From Diphasiastrum complanatum (Eukaryota; Streptophyta; Lycopodiopsida; Lycopodiales; Lycopodiaceae): a stretch of 64,000 nucleotides of DNA. The DNA is taken from NCBI GenBank assembly GCA_029204225.1, contig CM055107.1:49222546-49286545 (forward strand). The letters are read 5' to 3'. The position numbers and the translations under genes were made by a program. Of this stretch, positions 32,417 to 45,064 are shown in pieces (position 1 is the first letter of the stretch; each line of letters starts with the position of its first letter). Below the pieces are notes generated by a model. That model was not told the DNA's origin, did not search any database, and saw nothing but the letters and a program-made list of their open reading frames with translations.

Positions 32417-34290
32417 TACTCCCAATCAACCAATCGAAATGACAAATGAGGCATTGCATCTCCTAGAACAGAAATAATTGTAGACAACAATAGTGAATCG
32501 TATGGGGTAGGAGAAAAGTTCGAGATTGCAGAATCAAAACCTGCATTACTACTCTCATAATCTAGATGAACATCAAAACCTTCAGAGTCATGGTCATCAA
32601 GGAAATTCAAATACAGATGTGAATCTCTTACCTTCCTACCTTGAGTATGATCATTTTGATGATTTAGAAAAGAACATGGGAAGACAAACCAGTGCATATG
32701 ATAGAATGGAACCAAATGACGAGTACACTAACAACAAGATCAATAATGGGTAGTAAATGATTATGAAACCATCCATTCTTACCCTTGGATTCCACCAAGG
32801 GGGTAAGAGAATGTAAATTTAATTTGAGTTCTATTATTGTCTATCTATTCATAGTTTTGTTGATAGATTATTTTGCTATTTCATTCTATATATCGATTGA
32901 AAAAAAAAAAGTTCAACGTATGGATGGTTTTCTTGTCTTTTGTATAATAGGTAAGTCAAGCGTTTAGATAATTTTCCTTATGAGAAAGGATACATCAACT
33001 ACTCACCATTATCTGAGCATCATATTAGACATGGTTTGATTGATTCCTCTCTTGCAAGTTTGAACAATGGCATTCATCTCTACCTGCATTATGCATGAAC
33101 TTAGGAACAGACTTGATGGGCATTACCCTTGCATTGTTATCAGGGCATAACTGTTTGAATAGGAACATGAGGAGAGATATGAAAAACTGAGAGAAGTAAA
33201 TGATATAAGTGAGTAGGAGATTGTTGTGTATATATGTGTATGAAAAAATTTGTATTTGAAAAAAAAAAAAATTGGAAAAAAAAAGGAAAAAAAAAAAAAA
33301 GAGAGAAAGAGGGCATATCCTCTATGTTGTGTAAAAAGGAGCATAATTGTATGATTTAGGAGTTTGAGATTGAAAAAAAAAAAGATGAAAATGATGGTTG
33401 GGAAAAAATATGTATATTGTGAGCATGATATATGTATATATATCTGATTCAGTCTTTCTAAAAAAGAAAAGAAATAAAAGTTAGCATCGGAGAAGTTTCA
33501 TTGATTAAATCAATCATGAGTCTCTGAAGTGAGTGAGAGATATAAATTCTTGAGAAAAAGTGAGACAATAGACCTATTGCATCCACTTGAGGTTTGAGTA
33601 CACATCTAGACATGTTCTAATATAAAATGCATCCATCGATTGTCATTTTGTAGAAAGAAATTGCATTCTCATATCCCCAAAGTGCATGGATCTGAGATGG
33701 GCATATAGTGAAATTTGATGAGAGTGGGAGCATAAGCCGATCTAGGTGCACGGGATGGGTATGATGCAGGTACTACCATGATCTGTTGCTGCGTGATTCA
33801 ATGGCTTAATCGATGGCCCTGGATACTGCTGAAAACTAGACTCCATGCCCAATGGATGAAGCGGGTACAACTAGTACCATTAACTTCCCCACGAGCAGTT
33901 AGCATTACACATTATTGTGTACTGAGCCTGTCTACAACAGTTGAAGAGAAGTTTTGCCACAAACATCAGTTCGATTGGGTCCGTTATGTGGGGACCACAT
34001 CCCCAGTAGATGTTGCCAAAATGTTAGCCGATTTTTTGACATGCTAAATCGGGCTAAACTAGAGAAGAAATGACATGTTATTTCATCAAATATGCTACTT
34101 ACTTAGTGTGATCGGCAAAGAATTTGGGTCGTATAGCCATAGCCGAAGGGGTCCCAGTCCACCCAAAATGGACTACCGAGAGGCTTGATAAGTAAATCAG
34201 CCTTAGAAATGGTTGTGTAATTTATGTTTTGATCCATGATCTTACCAAATTTTTGGTGGATTGCCAATGTAACCGAATTTTATATTAATA
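32417..34290 (+). other. 3' tail of the gypsy-derived block; no RT or integrase
   Basis: A polypurine-like AAGGGGG lies at 32797-32803 and might precede a 3' LTR, but no matching 5' LTR was found. Poly-A and GA-rich low complexity occupies about 33255-33310 and 33373-33384. A 90-codon frame at 33778-34047 is seen in both arms but has no recognisable domain. The block ends at the duplication junction. Confidence 0.5.
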
Positions 34291-34865
34291 ACCAACACGT
34301 GTGAGGAATATCCAATTTCAGATTGAGAGTTCTCTCTCATGCTTTATCTATTTATCTTGCTTGATAGCTTGTTTTGAAGCTATTTTTGTCTAGTTTCTGA
34401 TGCAATCAGTTTCATTCCATTTGGTTGAGCCAATCAGAAGTTATAAGCTTTTGAAGAGGGTTAGGTAGGGAACCTAGACCTGGGTGGACACTTTTGGTTT
34501 GGTCAAGAGATTGCTTGTTAGATCTCTGTTCACAGTTGTATGGTTACCAATCTCATCTATAAGTGATTTAGACATTGTTTTGAGATTATAGCCGATTTGT
34601 TTCATGCAATATCAGTGAGTTTGAGTCAAATTTGGTTACTTAGTGTATTTCACACATGCTAAGAGTAAATGATCCTAACTTTGTCTATATTCCATCATTT
34701 GATATGAAATAGATCTTGTTTTAAAGAGATTTGAGTAGCTAGTGAGAATCAATTCACAAATAGTTGCAAGATCTTTCATAGGAGGAGATAGTACTTCATT
34801 ATTGGATCCTATTGAGAGTGTGTAGCAACATTTATTGTTCATCATTTGAGTTTTCTTCACTTCAA

Positions 34866-36152
34866 GTGGCTTCAATGAGTTTATCTTTGTTGGAACCAAG
34901 TGAAAGATTGTCCACTTCAAACTATTCAATTTGGAAGATGAGGATGGAGTCCATCTTGATCCTTCAAGATGTGATGGACATAGTTCTTGGCCTTGAAGAA
35001 GAACCACAAGTTCTTCAAGAGGTTCAAAAATACAAAAAGAGATCTAGGATGGCTCTCCACTACATTAAGATGAATGTCTCTAATGAGATATTGAGGGAGA
35101 TAGGTACTTGTACAACAACCAAAGAAGGTTGGGATTGCCTCAAGACTATCTATGAGGCTAGGAACACCTCTAGGCTCCTCACTCTTAGAAATCAAATCTT
35201 TCAAAGTAGCCAAAAGAGTGATGAGAGTGCATCTAGTTATGTTTTGAGAGTAAAAGATATTCATAGAGAGCTTGCTTGCATTGGTGATTCCATTAATCAA
35301 AATGAGCTAGTCCAAGTCATTCTCAATGGCTTGAGAAGTGAATTTGATAACCTTGTCCAATCATTTGCCATTAAGGAGGAGCTACCAAGTTTGGAGGCTC
35401 TCCAAAATGTGCTAATTTATGAAGAATCAATACAAGAGTACAAGCTCTTGAGGATGGACAAGCTTTCTCTCACTCATAATGATGGCAAAGCCCTCTTTGC
35501 CAAGGACAAGCACAAAGGGAGGAGCAAGAACCAATTTCAACAATCCTCAAGCAAGAACAAAGCCAAATCCAAAGACAAAGATGAGGAGGAAGATGATTCC
35601 TCTAATGCTTCATCATCCAAGCTCAAGAAGAAGAAGATCAAGTGCTTTTATTGTGGCAATAAAGGCCATTATGCCACCAATTGCTTCAAGAAGAAGAATC
35701 AACTCAAGCAAGCCAACATCACCAATGATAAGGAAGACACTATTGCAAGTGATGGAGAGGGATCTCTCATGGTCTCTAGCTTCTCATCCACTCCTTTCAA
35801 GAAGGACGGCTTGTGGTATATTGACAGTGGAGCCTCTTCACATATGTGTAGCTCCAAGGATTCTTTCTCTTCTATTGCACCTTATGACAGAGTCAACAAA
35901 TCAATATACACTACAAATGATTTTGAATGTCCTATTGAAGGCATAGGGAACATTCCCTTAAAGCCTGCATCCTCTAAAGTTCTTTCTCTTTCTAAAGTGC
36001 TTTATGTGCCTAAGCTTACTAAGAATCTCATTAGTGTTGGCCAATTTCTCGATAACGGCCTTGATGTAAAATTCAAAGTTGATACTTGTACTATCAAGAA
36101 TAATGATGAGATACTGCATTCGGATCTAAATTTGGAGGCATCTATAAACTAG
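34866..36152 (+). pseudogene. gag: Copia gag and protease, right-arm copy
   Basis: Same domains as 2442-3707: Gag core, zinc knuckle CFYCGNKGHYATNC, protease with DSG. The first start codon has become GTG (34866); the next in-frame ATG is 34875. It keeps the 21 bases lost from the left copy, so it is closer to the ancestral length. It ends at the same stop (36150-36152). Confidence 0.9.
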
Positions 36153-36166
36153 ATCCAAATAAATAT

Positions 36167-36380
36167 GTGAATTCTTGTAATATTGCTCTTGTGAACAAGC
36201 TCTCTATGGAGGAATTATGGCATAGGAGGTTGGGACATCCCAACTACAAATCCAAAGAGGCCAAAGCTATTGGCTTGACAAAGTCATTCTCCAAGAAGAT
36301 CAAGCCTTGTGAGGCTCGTGCTATTGCTAAATCTCACAAAAAGCCATTTACAAGACCTTCTATAAAAAAACAAGCATCCT
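36167..36380 (+). pseudogene. pol: Copia integrase zinc-binding segment, right-arm copy
   Basis: Like 3722-3935, but the second zinc-binding Cys is now Arg (CEARAIAKSH), so the HHCC site would be broken even without the shared frameshift. Confidence 0.85.
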
Positions 36381-37283
36381 TTGGAGTTAATCCACTCGGA
36401 TGTGCATTTCTCATCAACTATAAGCAAGGGAGGAGCCACTTGTTTTGTTACTTTCATTGATGATTTCACAAGATTCACTTGGATATATCTTCTTGCTTCT
36501 AAATCTATGGTGCTTGATCATTTCCTTATTTTCAAAGCTTATGTAGAGAAGCAATTCTCATTCAAGATTAAAGCTCTTAGATGTGATGGAGGTGGTGAAT
36601 ATATCTCCAATAAATTTCATGATTTTTGTGAGCTTGAAGGCATTAAAAAAGGGTTCTCTTGTGCCTATTCTCCATCTCAAAATGGAGTGGCCGAGAGAAA
36701 GAATAGATCTCTATGTGAATGTGCAAAATCTATGAGAATTGAGGCATCTTTGCCCAAACATTTTTGGGGAGAAGCCATTAATTGTGCAAATTATCTTTGC
36801 AATAGGCTCCCACATATAGCTTTTGGAGGAAAGTCACCATATGAAATCTTATATTTGAAGAAGCCTAAGGTTGATCACCTTAAAGTTTTTGGATGCATAT
36901 GCTTTGCCCATATTCCCTTGGAAACAAGGAATAAGGAAGATCCTAGTGCATGCAAAGGGATCATGGTTGGATACTCATCCACCAAAAAGGCCTATAGAGT
37001 CTTTGTACTCTCTATTTCTCAAGTTATTGAAAGTAGAGATGTTGTCTTTCGTGAAGATCAACATTCATCTTTTGAAGAGGCTGAGATCAAGAAGTCTATG
37101 GATGCATCACCTATTATTGATTTTGAAGACAATTATGATGTGATGGGGTCGAGAATTGAAGAAGACTCTCCTTGGATTTTCTCACCAAGAAGATCCACGA
37201 GAGATGGATCCGAGCCTAAGAGGCTCTCATATGTTGACAAAGGCAAACATGTGGATCTTGATTCCACTAATTATGTTTTTTAA
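36381..37283 (+). pseudogene. pol: Copia integrase core, right-arm copy
   Basis: Has the three catalytic acids (FIDDFTRFTW, LRCDGGGEY, NGVAERKNR). A stop at 37281-37283 replaces a Tyr codon of the left copy (4837 region), separating integrase from reverse transcriptase. This mutation is private to the right arm. Confidence 0.9.
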
Positions 37284-38058
37284 GTCTCTCATGAAGAGCC
37301 AAAGAATGTACAAGAGGCACTCAATACCAAGGAGTGGTATGATGCCATGAAGCAAGAGTATGATGAATTGATCACCAACAATACTTGGGAGCTTGTGGAT
37401 CCTCCATCCAACAAGCATGTGATTGATTGCAAATGGTTATTTCGGATCAAGTACAATCAAGATGGCACCATCAACAAGTACAAAGCAAGATTATGTGCCA
37501 AAGGATTTGCCCAAATCCATGGCCTTGATTATGAGGAGACCTTTGCACACATTGCAAAGATGGTGACAATAAGAATTCTTATTTCTCTTGCTTGTTTCTT
37601 TAAGTGGAAGGTGTTCCAATTAGATGTATCCAATGATTTTTTAAATGGTTATCTTGAGGAGGAGATCTATATGGAACAACCTCAAGGATTCATCAAGGAT
37701 GAGTTCAAAGTGTGCTTGCTCTTCAAAAGTCTTTATGGACTCAAGCAAGCACCAAGATCATGGTATTCAAGACTTAATTCTTTCCTTATCTCACTAGGAT
37801 TTACTCTTTATGACTATGATCTTTCCATGTATCTAAAGTTTGTTGATAGTGATATTGTCATTCTTCTAATTTATGTTGATGACATTATTCTTTGTGGAAG
37901 TTGTATCAAGCTAGTTGATGAAACTAAGCTAGCATTTGGATGTGAGTTTAAAATGCAAGATCTAGGACAAATACATTACATCCTAGGCCTAGAGATTGAT
38001 TTTTATGAAGATCATATTTTTATATGCCAATCTAGATATGCTCACTCTATGTTGAAAA
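37284..38058 (+). pseudogene. pol: Copia reverse transcriptase, truncated, right-arm copy
   Basis: Open from about 37347 with KHVIDCKWLFRIKYNQDGT, LDVSNDFLNGYLEEEIYMEQP, LYGLKQAPRSWY and YVDD. It stays closer to the family consensus than the left copy (CKWLFRIKY instead of CKWLFWIKY). It ends in a deletion junction after HSMLKK, and the frame runs on into unrelated sequence to 38111. RNase H is missing. Confidence 0.9.
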
Positions 38059-41000
38059 AAGCAATGCTCTGTTTAAAAATTTGTACCCGTAATGAGTTCA
38101 ACCGAACGTAAACTTTTTTATAATTTTTTGGTTTTCAAATAAATGGAGTGAAATTCTTGTTAGGGGTTGCAAATATAAATTCGCCCGACATCACTCGACA
38201 GTGATGGCCCCTAAAGTGGGAAACGCATGGTTGCAATTTTGGACCATGGTGTGTTTCAAATTTCAACTAGGCACCAAACAGAATAAACTAAATGCAAAAT
38301 CTATTTAATCGATAATTAGCCATTAGGATTTACAGCTTGGGCTTAAAGACAAAAAAAAATTGGTGAGTAAAGCCCAGAAGTTGTTACTGACTGGATAAAT
38401 TGTTGGCCAAGCTAATTTAGCTTATGCAACATCCCAGAATAAAAAAAGTGAATTTCGTTGAGTTTTTTTGCTTTGGGTAAGGCCTCCTCGTGGTGGAGGA
38501 CGCAACCCATAGAAGTGTGATTGGGCTGAATTCCTGGTGGAATTCCGTAAGGCTTTTTCACAATTGACGAATTAGATTCGCTTTGATTAATTGCAATGGG
38601 TAAAAGAGAATGTGAATTCTTGGATTTTTTGGCCAAGGTGTCATTTTTTCAAAATCATGCACGGCCAGAAAGGTCCCAGAAGCCTAAGATGGAAACTGAA
38701 ATGGAACGAAAAAAGCTGTTTCTTGATGTGCTTGAAGCCCTGGGCATACCAACACTATTTGTTAAGGACAAGAAATAGCCGGTTCATTCTTTCCCATTTC
38801 TAAATCTGTCACTATGAGCGTTATGGTGACCGTAAAGATTGTAAAAAGGGGCGAAAGAATATTTGTTTGAGTGAAGTTGAAATCTTTTATAAATTCCCAA
38901 GAACTTCATATACTTGTATTATTTTTTTAGACACTTTGATCAGGACGTGAAGGGCCTTCGTGGCGGAAGAACCTGTGGTATGGGACGCAGGCTATTCCAA
39001 AATGAAGATATGGACCTAACTGGATCAGTTGACCATAGTAAGGCCGTAAACCTTAGTAATGCCAAAAACTATCGGTCATAAAACGGGTGTTTTGTCGGAA
39101 ATTTGAGATATTGGTCATGACCCCTTTTTGGATATCTCAAATTTACAAAACCGGAAACTTGACAAGCTATTTCTTTATAAAAGATATATTGGTGAATTTC
39201 TTAACACATTTATTAACCCAAAAATTTGTGATTCCTTGGAAGGTAATACTGATTACCCGTTGACCATGGACGATGTCACATAAACGGTTAATGAAACCGT
39301 TTTCTAAACTTATTTTCTCTACTTAAATATTCAAGAAATCCTTTTCTGATTTACGGGTCAATTCTCAAGCTTGGTAATAAGGAAGACCTTTTGTTAAAGT
39401 CATTGTGTTGGGACATCATTGGTATTTACTTACAATGATGCAACACTTCTTTTGGCTTTCAAGATTTTCTCGGATCTCTTCTTAGACTCTTCTCCTAGGC
39501 AAATCTTGATTGATCTGCACCCCTTAGAAACTCTTGTGGTTTTCTGTTAAAAAGGGAGAGAAGTAGGAAGAGAAGAGAATCATCAAGGAGAAGCATCTGT
39601 TAGAGAATCCAAGAGGAAACTGTTATAGATGACGGACCTATTTTAGAAATCAGAAACAATAGGATATTCAGATATTATAGAAATCCTTTAAGGATTATAG
39701 TAGATTTCTGGTTTAAAGATTTAAGAAGAGGAAATTTTTTGAAAGTACTCTTGCGATAGAAAAGTGGCTGACAACAAGTCCGATTGATTTGTGTCAGAGC
39801 TTGGTAATTCTATTGCAAGATGGGGGTTGTTGAAACCTATTCCTTGCTGAAAATAGTCAACTTCATCTTAGTATGGACTGAGATCTGTGGATTGATGCAA
39901 GGAAGGAAATTCATGCTAACAATATATTCTTTTGAGTGAATCTCCAGTTGAGATTTTGGATGTGAAATAGCACTCTTTGAGAAATATTCTCTCTTAGAGG
40001 ATAACCAAGTTACAGGATTCTCGGTTATGAAAGTGTTGTGTACAGAGCTAGAGTTATCTGTAGAGATATGCTATGTGGTGAATCTTTGTAGGATCATTAA
40101 AACCTTTGGTACAAACTTATAATCCTGTGGATCTACAAAGTATTCCGTGAACTAAATTTATTTGCATGCATAAACTAGTTGTTGGTACATAGGCATATCA
40201 ATGAGAATTGTGTTTAAGACAATTTCTCGCTGGGTTATAATAGTTTCTCATTGAGAATTGCTTATTGACCTAGAATTGATTTAGAATCAGGTTAAATGTG
40301 GTGTTTTGGTACCACACCGAGACATTTAAATATTTTCTAAATCCGATACAACTAATCGAGTCAGAAGCGTTACTTCTGAGCTAGTTGTGGAAAATCAACA
40401 CTAGAAATCTTATTTATGATATTATTATTGAAATGTATTGCTTATAAGTCACAACATTTATGAATCATTTTGGATTCATTTACAGATGGGTATGCATACA
40501 ATACTTGAAAACTTTTGGACTTATCTCTTCCCGTTCGGAAAGGATGTAATGCTATCCCGAAAGACTCAGGAGAGTTGGATAGTTATTTGCCAAAAGTTAG
40601 AACTTCTCGTAATGAGGCTTTGGTAAATCTTAAGTTATTCTAGATTAGAACTTAAGAGGAAAACCTAGACGTATTCTAGATTAAGACCCTAACTTCGGAA
40701 TGACACTTTTTGCGATGTCTAAAGTAAGGGCATTTTTTGGATTACAATCCTTATATTGGCACTGTGTGTGAGTTGTGAAAGTCTGGAACTTTTCACATGG
40801 AAAGGACTTTCAGGAACAACTCATGTGTCTTTCAAGAATTGTAATGTACTCTCATGATGTACTCTTATGATATGGTATGGTTTTGGGAATTTGGAGAGTT
40901 GGGATTGTTGAATCTTAACTCAGATTCTAGGATATACCTAATCCATAAGAAAGGATTGTGATTGGTAGATTACCCCGGATGAATAAACAAGATAGTGGAA

Positions 41001-41328
41001 TTTTGGTAATACTGGCCATCTTACCAAATCGACTATGTTTATTTGGGTAAAGACCACGTAATTATTTGAGTATCTGTTTTGGCTTTACGGATTACCAAAG
41101 TGGCATTATGAACATTCGTGATTCGAAGTTTGCTGGTCACTTTTGGTCGGCCGTATTTGCTAGACTAGAGATGAGTCTGAACTTAAAGTTCTTCTAATCA
41201 TTGGTAGTTACCTTCTTTTATTGAGTGTAGGAAAAGAATTCGATGAATTATGATTGACAAATCATAGTTCAGATTCTACCTATACTTGATCGGTTAAAAG
41301 AAGGATTACCTACAAGATCAGAAGATCA

Positions 41329-41740
41329 GCTAGACCAGTTTGATTGTAATGTATGTTGATGATTTGAATTTGAAAGCATATAATCAAAGATTTGCTAAAT
41401 GTAGTGAAAACAGATCTATGTAATTAGTTTGATATCACAGACTTGACCTTATTTACTACTGCTTGCAAGTTGAAATATGGCTAAAGGAGCAAGGTATTGG
41501 ACTTACGTAGACTACGCGTGTCAGTAAATTGCTCAATCTGTTCCATATGGAGGCATGCAAGCAAATGAATACACCTATCAAGGTTCATGTTAAATTGCCT
41601 ATGTTGGATTTTTACATCCCTTGTGGATATCACTTTGTACATCAATTAGTAGTACACATCAGCTTTTTTTTTGGTTGGTGTGTCAACTCACAATGTCTTC
41701 TTCTCAAGATTATTGAAAGACAACAAAGGAAAATTTGAGG
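41329..41740 (+). pseudogene. Copia RT remnant, right-arm copy
   Basis: YVDD at 41352-41363, then the same LLNLFHMEACKQMNTPI tail as 13079. Almost no change from the left copy. Confidence 0.75.
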
Positions 41741-43180
41741 TATGTCAAGAATACATCTCAATGGTTCATTGTATGTAGTGAAAATAAGTAGCAAAAGTTG
41801 AACCACTATTATTGACTAGGGAAGCAACATGACTATCAAAGGTATATGTTCCATGTAGGAAATGAGAATCTCATATTTTCTGATAGTACGCATAACATAG
41901 TGGTGTGGCCCCTTTTAGAAGTTGAGAACAAGGTCCTCATCAACACAACTCGGTGAAGCAATATGGTTGAGAAAAATCCTAGGAGAGAATAAGATTTAGC
42001 AAGAAAAAGATACAGAAAGAGACCACAATCTATAATCAGGTTCCAACTATTGTATCACCTTCTTTATGAGAAGACATTGATTGCCAACTTTTGTATTATA
42101 AAAGTCTAGTTTTCGAGGTTTTCATAGTTACCAAGGCCACGTTGTTGCAACACGTGTCATGTAAATACTAACCCATGTACAAGTTTTCCCAAAAATATGT
42201 ACATGTCTTTTTAGGTTTGAATATAACACTTCCAATTCTTCATTTTGGTTACTCTCAAGCTCTGAATGATTTATATGGGCGCCACTCTTAAGAGATTGTA
42301 GTTTATCATAGGCCTATTCACATATTATGAAAATGAGTGCCATCATAATTTTTCAAGGATGCAATTTGAATTGCTGATGTATGGGATGATATTGTGGTCA
42401 CTTTCAGAAAGCAACACCAGTTCACTCCCAAGAAAAATAAATTTAGAAACTGCACATAAAAAAACACTAGCACCAAATATTGATGAATCAGATGTGGTAG
42501 CTTCAAAGTAAATGTCTATATGTTAGAGATATAATAGCTTGTGAGGATGGCAAGCCTGAGTTGCCAAAATACCATCATAAATCCTTTGCTCTAAGTAGTA
42601 TAAGGAAGGGTGGGTGGTTGATGAATCACACTAACTATGAGTAAATAATTATATTGAGAATAATTGAGAGATGATAGTTCTTGGATAGGTTAGTGGATGG
42701 CTTTACTATTTATCAACATCAATATAGAGGCAACTAGTGTGAATCTCAAGGCAATTAGGATGTTCTTTCAGTAAATTTTGCAGATGTCACTACCTAATTG
42801 TAGATTTACTCCAACACATTCCGATAATCACCTCTAAAGAATTTTTATCACAATTATGTCGGTTTATGTAGAAATCTACCGTTACGCGGTCTCTAATGAA
42901 AGAGGAGTATAAATGTGCATATTCCAACAACATGCAATCATTACGTGAATTATTGGAGAGAGAAAGGAGTGAGAATAGATTGAAATGAATATTTTGAGGT
43001 ATATATGGCATCAAAATATATTTTAACTTCACTACATTCATGTGGTTTGACTTTCACTCTCATCACATTTCTAAAATAACTAACTCATCTTTCATTGGTT
43101 CAATGCAGGTATTGCAGTCCCAACACAAGAAAAATAAGACACAATCCTGTATAGGAAAAAAAAGAAGTTTTTCTAGATTA

Positions 43181-43364
43181 AAATGAACTAATATAGGGAA
43201 TTTGCATACTAGGAAAAGTGGTTCTTTTCCTAGAAAGCAAATCTAGGAAAAATGCATACATTTTACCTATATAGGGAAATCATCTAGGAAAAATTCCCTA
43301 GATGATCATCCCTATATAGGAAAAAAGTTTGTGCCACTTTTCCTAGTAATTCCCTAGTTCATTT
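43181..43364. mobile_element. MITE-like element, right-arm copy
   Basis: As at 14757-14939, but the inner parts of the terminal inverted repeats pair without mismatch over ACTAGGAAAAGTGG, so this copy is nearer the ancestral form. Confidence 0.6.
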
Positions 43365-44127
43365 CAATTCAGGGAAATTTATAGGAAAACTTTTAGGAAA
43401 AAATCCCTACATAAATTTCTCTCTCTCTCTCTCTCTCATTGTTTCCTACAAGGGGCTTCATGATGTTTGATTCATTTTTTTGTGTATAAACTATTGCCAA
43501 TACGGAACTCTTGTGCACATAAAAATTGACGATTACGAACATCAACATTAACGATTGTAGGGCAGCCACATGTGCTTTCCAAAGCTGAAGGAAGTCATTT
43601 AGAAATGGATCCCTTACGCACCATGCAGCCATGCTGTATTTGAGGAAGGATCATTAGTCCACAACCAAGCGAATGTGAAATGCGGAAAACATTATTAGTG
43701 CTAGACTGCTACAGCTAAAGCCAACAGAAATAAAATTTCAGTTATTCATTCGTAACAATCTAATTCAGTTCAGCTATCTATAGCAAAATTTATTAAAGAT
43801 TTGCATCCACCTTTTGGAGCTGCCAGAAAAAAACCGATCGTCATTAAGACTTCGAGAGTCCGAGCCGTGGTTAAAACTCTCTTGGCAGCTAGTGACAAGG
43901 CCGGCAGGCATGACCATCCCGTGCACCAAACAAAATACAGAGTAAAATTTAAACCATGAAAAAATATCTCAACCAAAGCTCACTTACTATTCAAACATTT
44001 ACACAAGCTCTACGAATAAGTTTGATGCACAATATTCTGAAAACTATACATTTAAAATACAATATCAAAATTAGTCAAACAAAGTTTTTTTTGGTTACCT
44101 TAACTTTTACGTGATCTTTTGGTAATC

Positions 44128-44530
44128 TCACCAGATCTTTTTTCTCTCAACATTGCCATCATTTTTGAGCTCGTCTGAAAAGAAACATACTATAAAGGTA
44201 TATACATAACATGTACAAAAAACAGTTCTTAGATAAAAGATGATCATACATACCTTGCAAGCTCGCATACTTCTTTCAATTAATCTTTTATTTTGCATAA
44301 CAAGTACTTGAATATTGTGTTGTTGAAGATTAGTGATCTCCCCCCTCTCTATATCGTCTGTACCTAGTATAACTTTAAACATCACACAAGGGCAACTAGC
44401 TACTTCTGATGGTTGAAAACAAACAAGTGATCTCTCCTCTTTGTATCGTCTGTAGCTAGTATAGCTTAAAACATCACTCAAGGGCAACTAGCTATTTCCA
44501 ATGGTCGAAAACAAACAAGCTAATTTCAAC
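44128..44530 (-). pseudogene. Host-gene remnant, right-arm copy (exon A only)
   Basis: Copy of 18338-18740. It has the coiled-coil exon with donor GTATGT and the 93-bp tandem repeat. The exons at 17706-18124 are missing because the right-arm deletion removed everything downstream in the gene's direction. It cannot encode the rest of the protein. Confidence 0.6.
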
Positions 44531-45064
44531 CTCCACTAGAAAAATTCTGGGATGTTTTCCAAATGCTGTTTGTGGAAGCAAAAATTTGATCAATTTATTA
44601 CCAGCACTGAATTTGCATGAAAAAGGACATTTAGTACTCACTTGAAAGTGATTTGAAATATTCTATTTGAGATCGATCGGCTCGGTGAACTTGTTGTTGA
44701 CAACTTGGATTTTTATATCAAATTATCAATCACTTCAAATAATTATTTTTTAACTCGGAATTAGCTATTCAATGTCCTCTCCCATTGAGATGCATTTTTT
44801 ATATGTGATTTCAATTACAGCTTCATTTCCTATGGCTAAGCTAGTTATGATACCAATTGATTTATTTTGTCTCAACAAATACTTAATTTGGTCACAATTT
44901 TAGATTTCACTCTTGAATGTCTCATATGTGTGGGCAATTTGCATTCGAACCCATGCTCTCCCAAAGGGGATAGGGAGTCTATCCAATTCACAACTTGTTG
45001 AAAGACACAATTCTGGATTTTAGAGCAAGACGACTTACCATTATAGACATTTACTCTAAAGCTA

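Larger units (their letters stand above)
1870..34290 (+). repeat. Left unit of a ~30-kb direct tandem duplication
   Basis: Every block from 1870 to 34290, except 5615-9651, 15499-18137 and the extra 1.14-kb units, recurs in the same order and orientation at 34294-63210. For example, gag 2442 matches 34866, the RT remnant 12902 matches 41352, the exon block 18338 matches 44128, and the protease 31562 matches 60522. Over copia gag the arms differ at about 13 sites in 1,270 plus a 21-base indel. Confidence 0.92.
34294..38058 (+). mobile_element. Copia fragment in the right arm (no LTRs)
   Basis: Copy of 1870-5614 of the copia element. The 5' LTR is missing because the duplication started inside the leader. 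The 3' end is missing because a deletion joins reverse-transcriptase sequence at about 38058 to the equivalent of 9652, with a short filler. Confidence 0.93.
38059..43925 (+). repeat. Right-arm copy of 9652-15498
   Basis: Holds the same hairpin (39099-39144), copia RT remnant (YVDD at 41352-41363, tail 41529-41738), direct arm of the inverted repeat (41738-42480), MITE-like element (43181-43364) and TC repeat. It has small private indels, for example a 36-base stretch after 38243 that the left arm lacks. It ends at the deletion junction near 43925. Confidence 0.9.

Noticed and set aside
33778-34047. A 90-codon frame conserved in both arms (also 62726-62995)
   Set aside because: The similarity is explained by the segmental duplication; the protein has no recognisable domain and the flanks are non-coding.
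24776-34290. Complete gypsy element with paired LTRs
   Set aside because: I compared the block before the PBS-like repeats with the tail after the protease and found no LTR pair; pol is absent.
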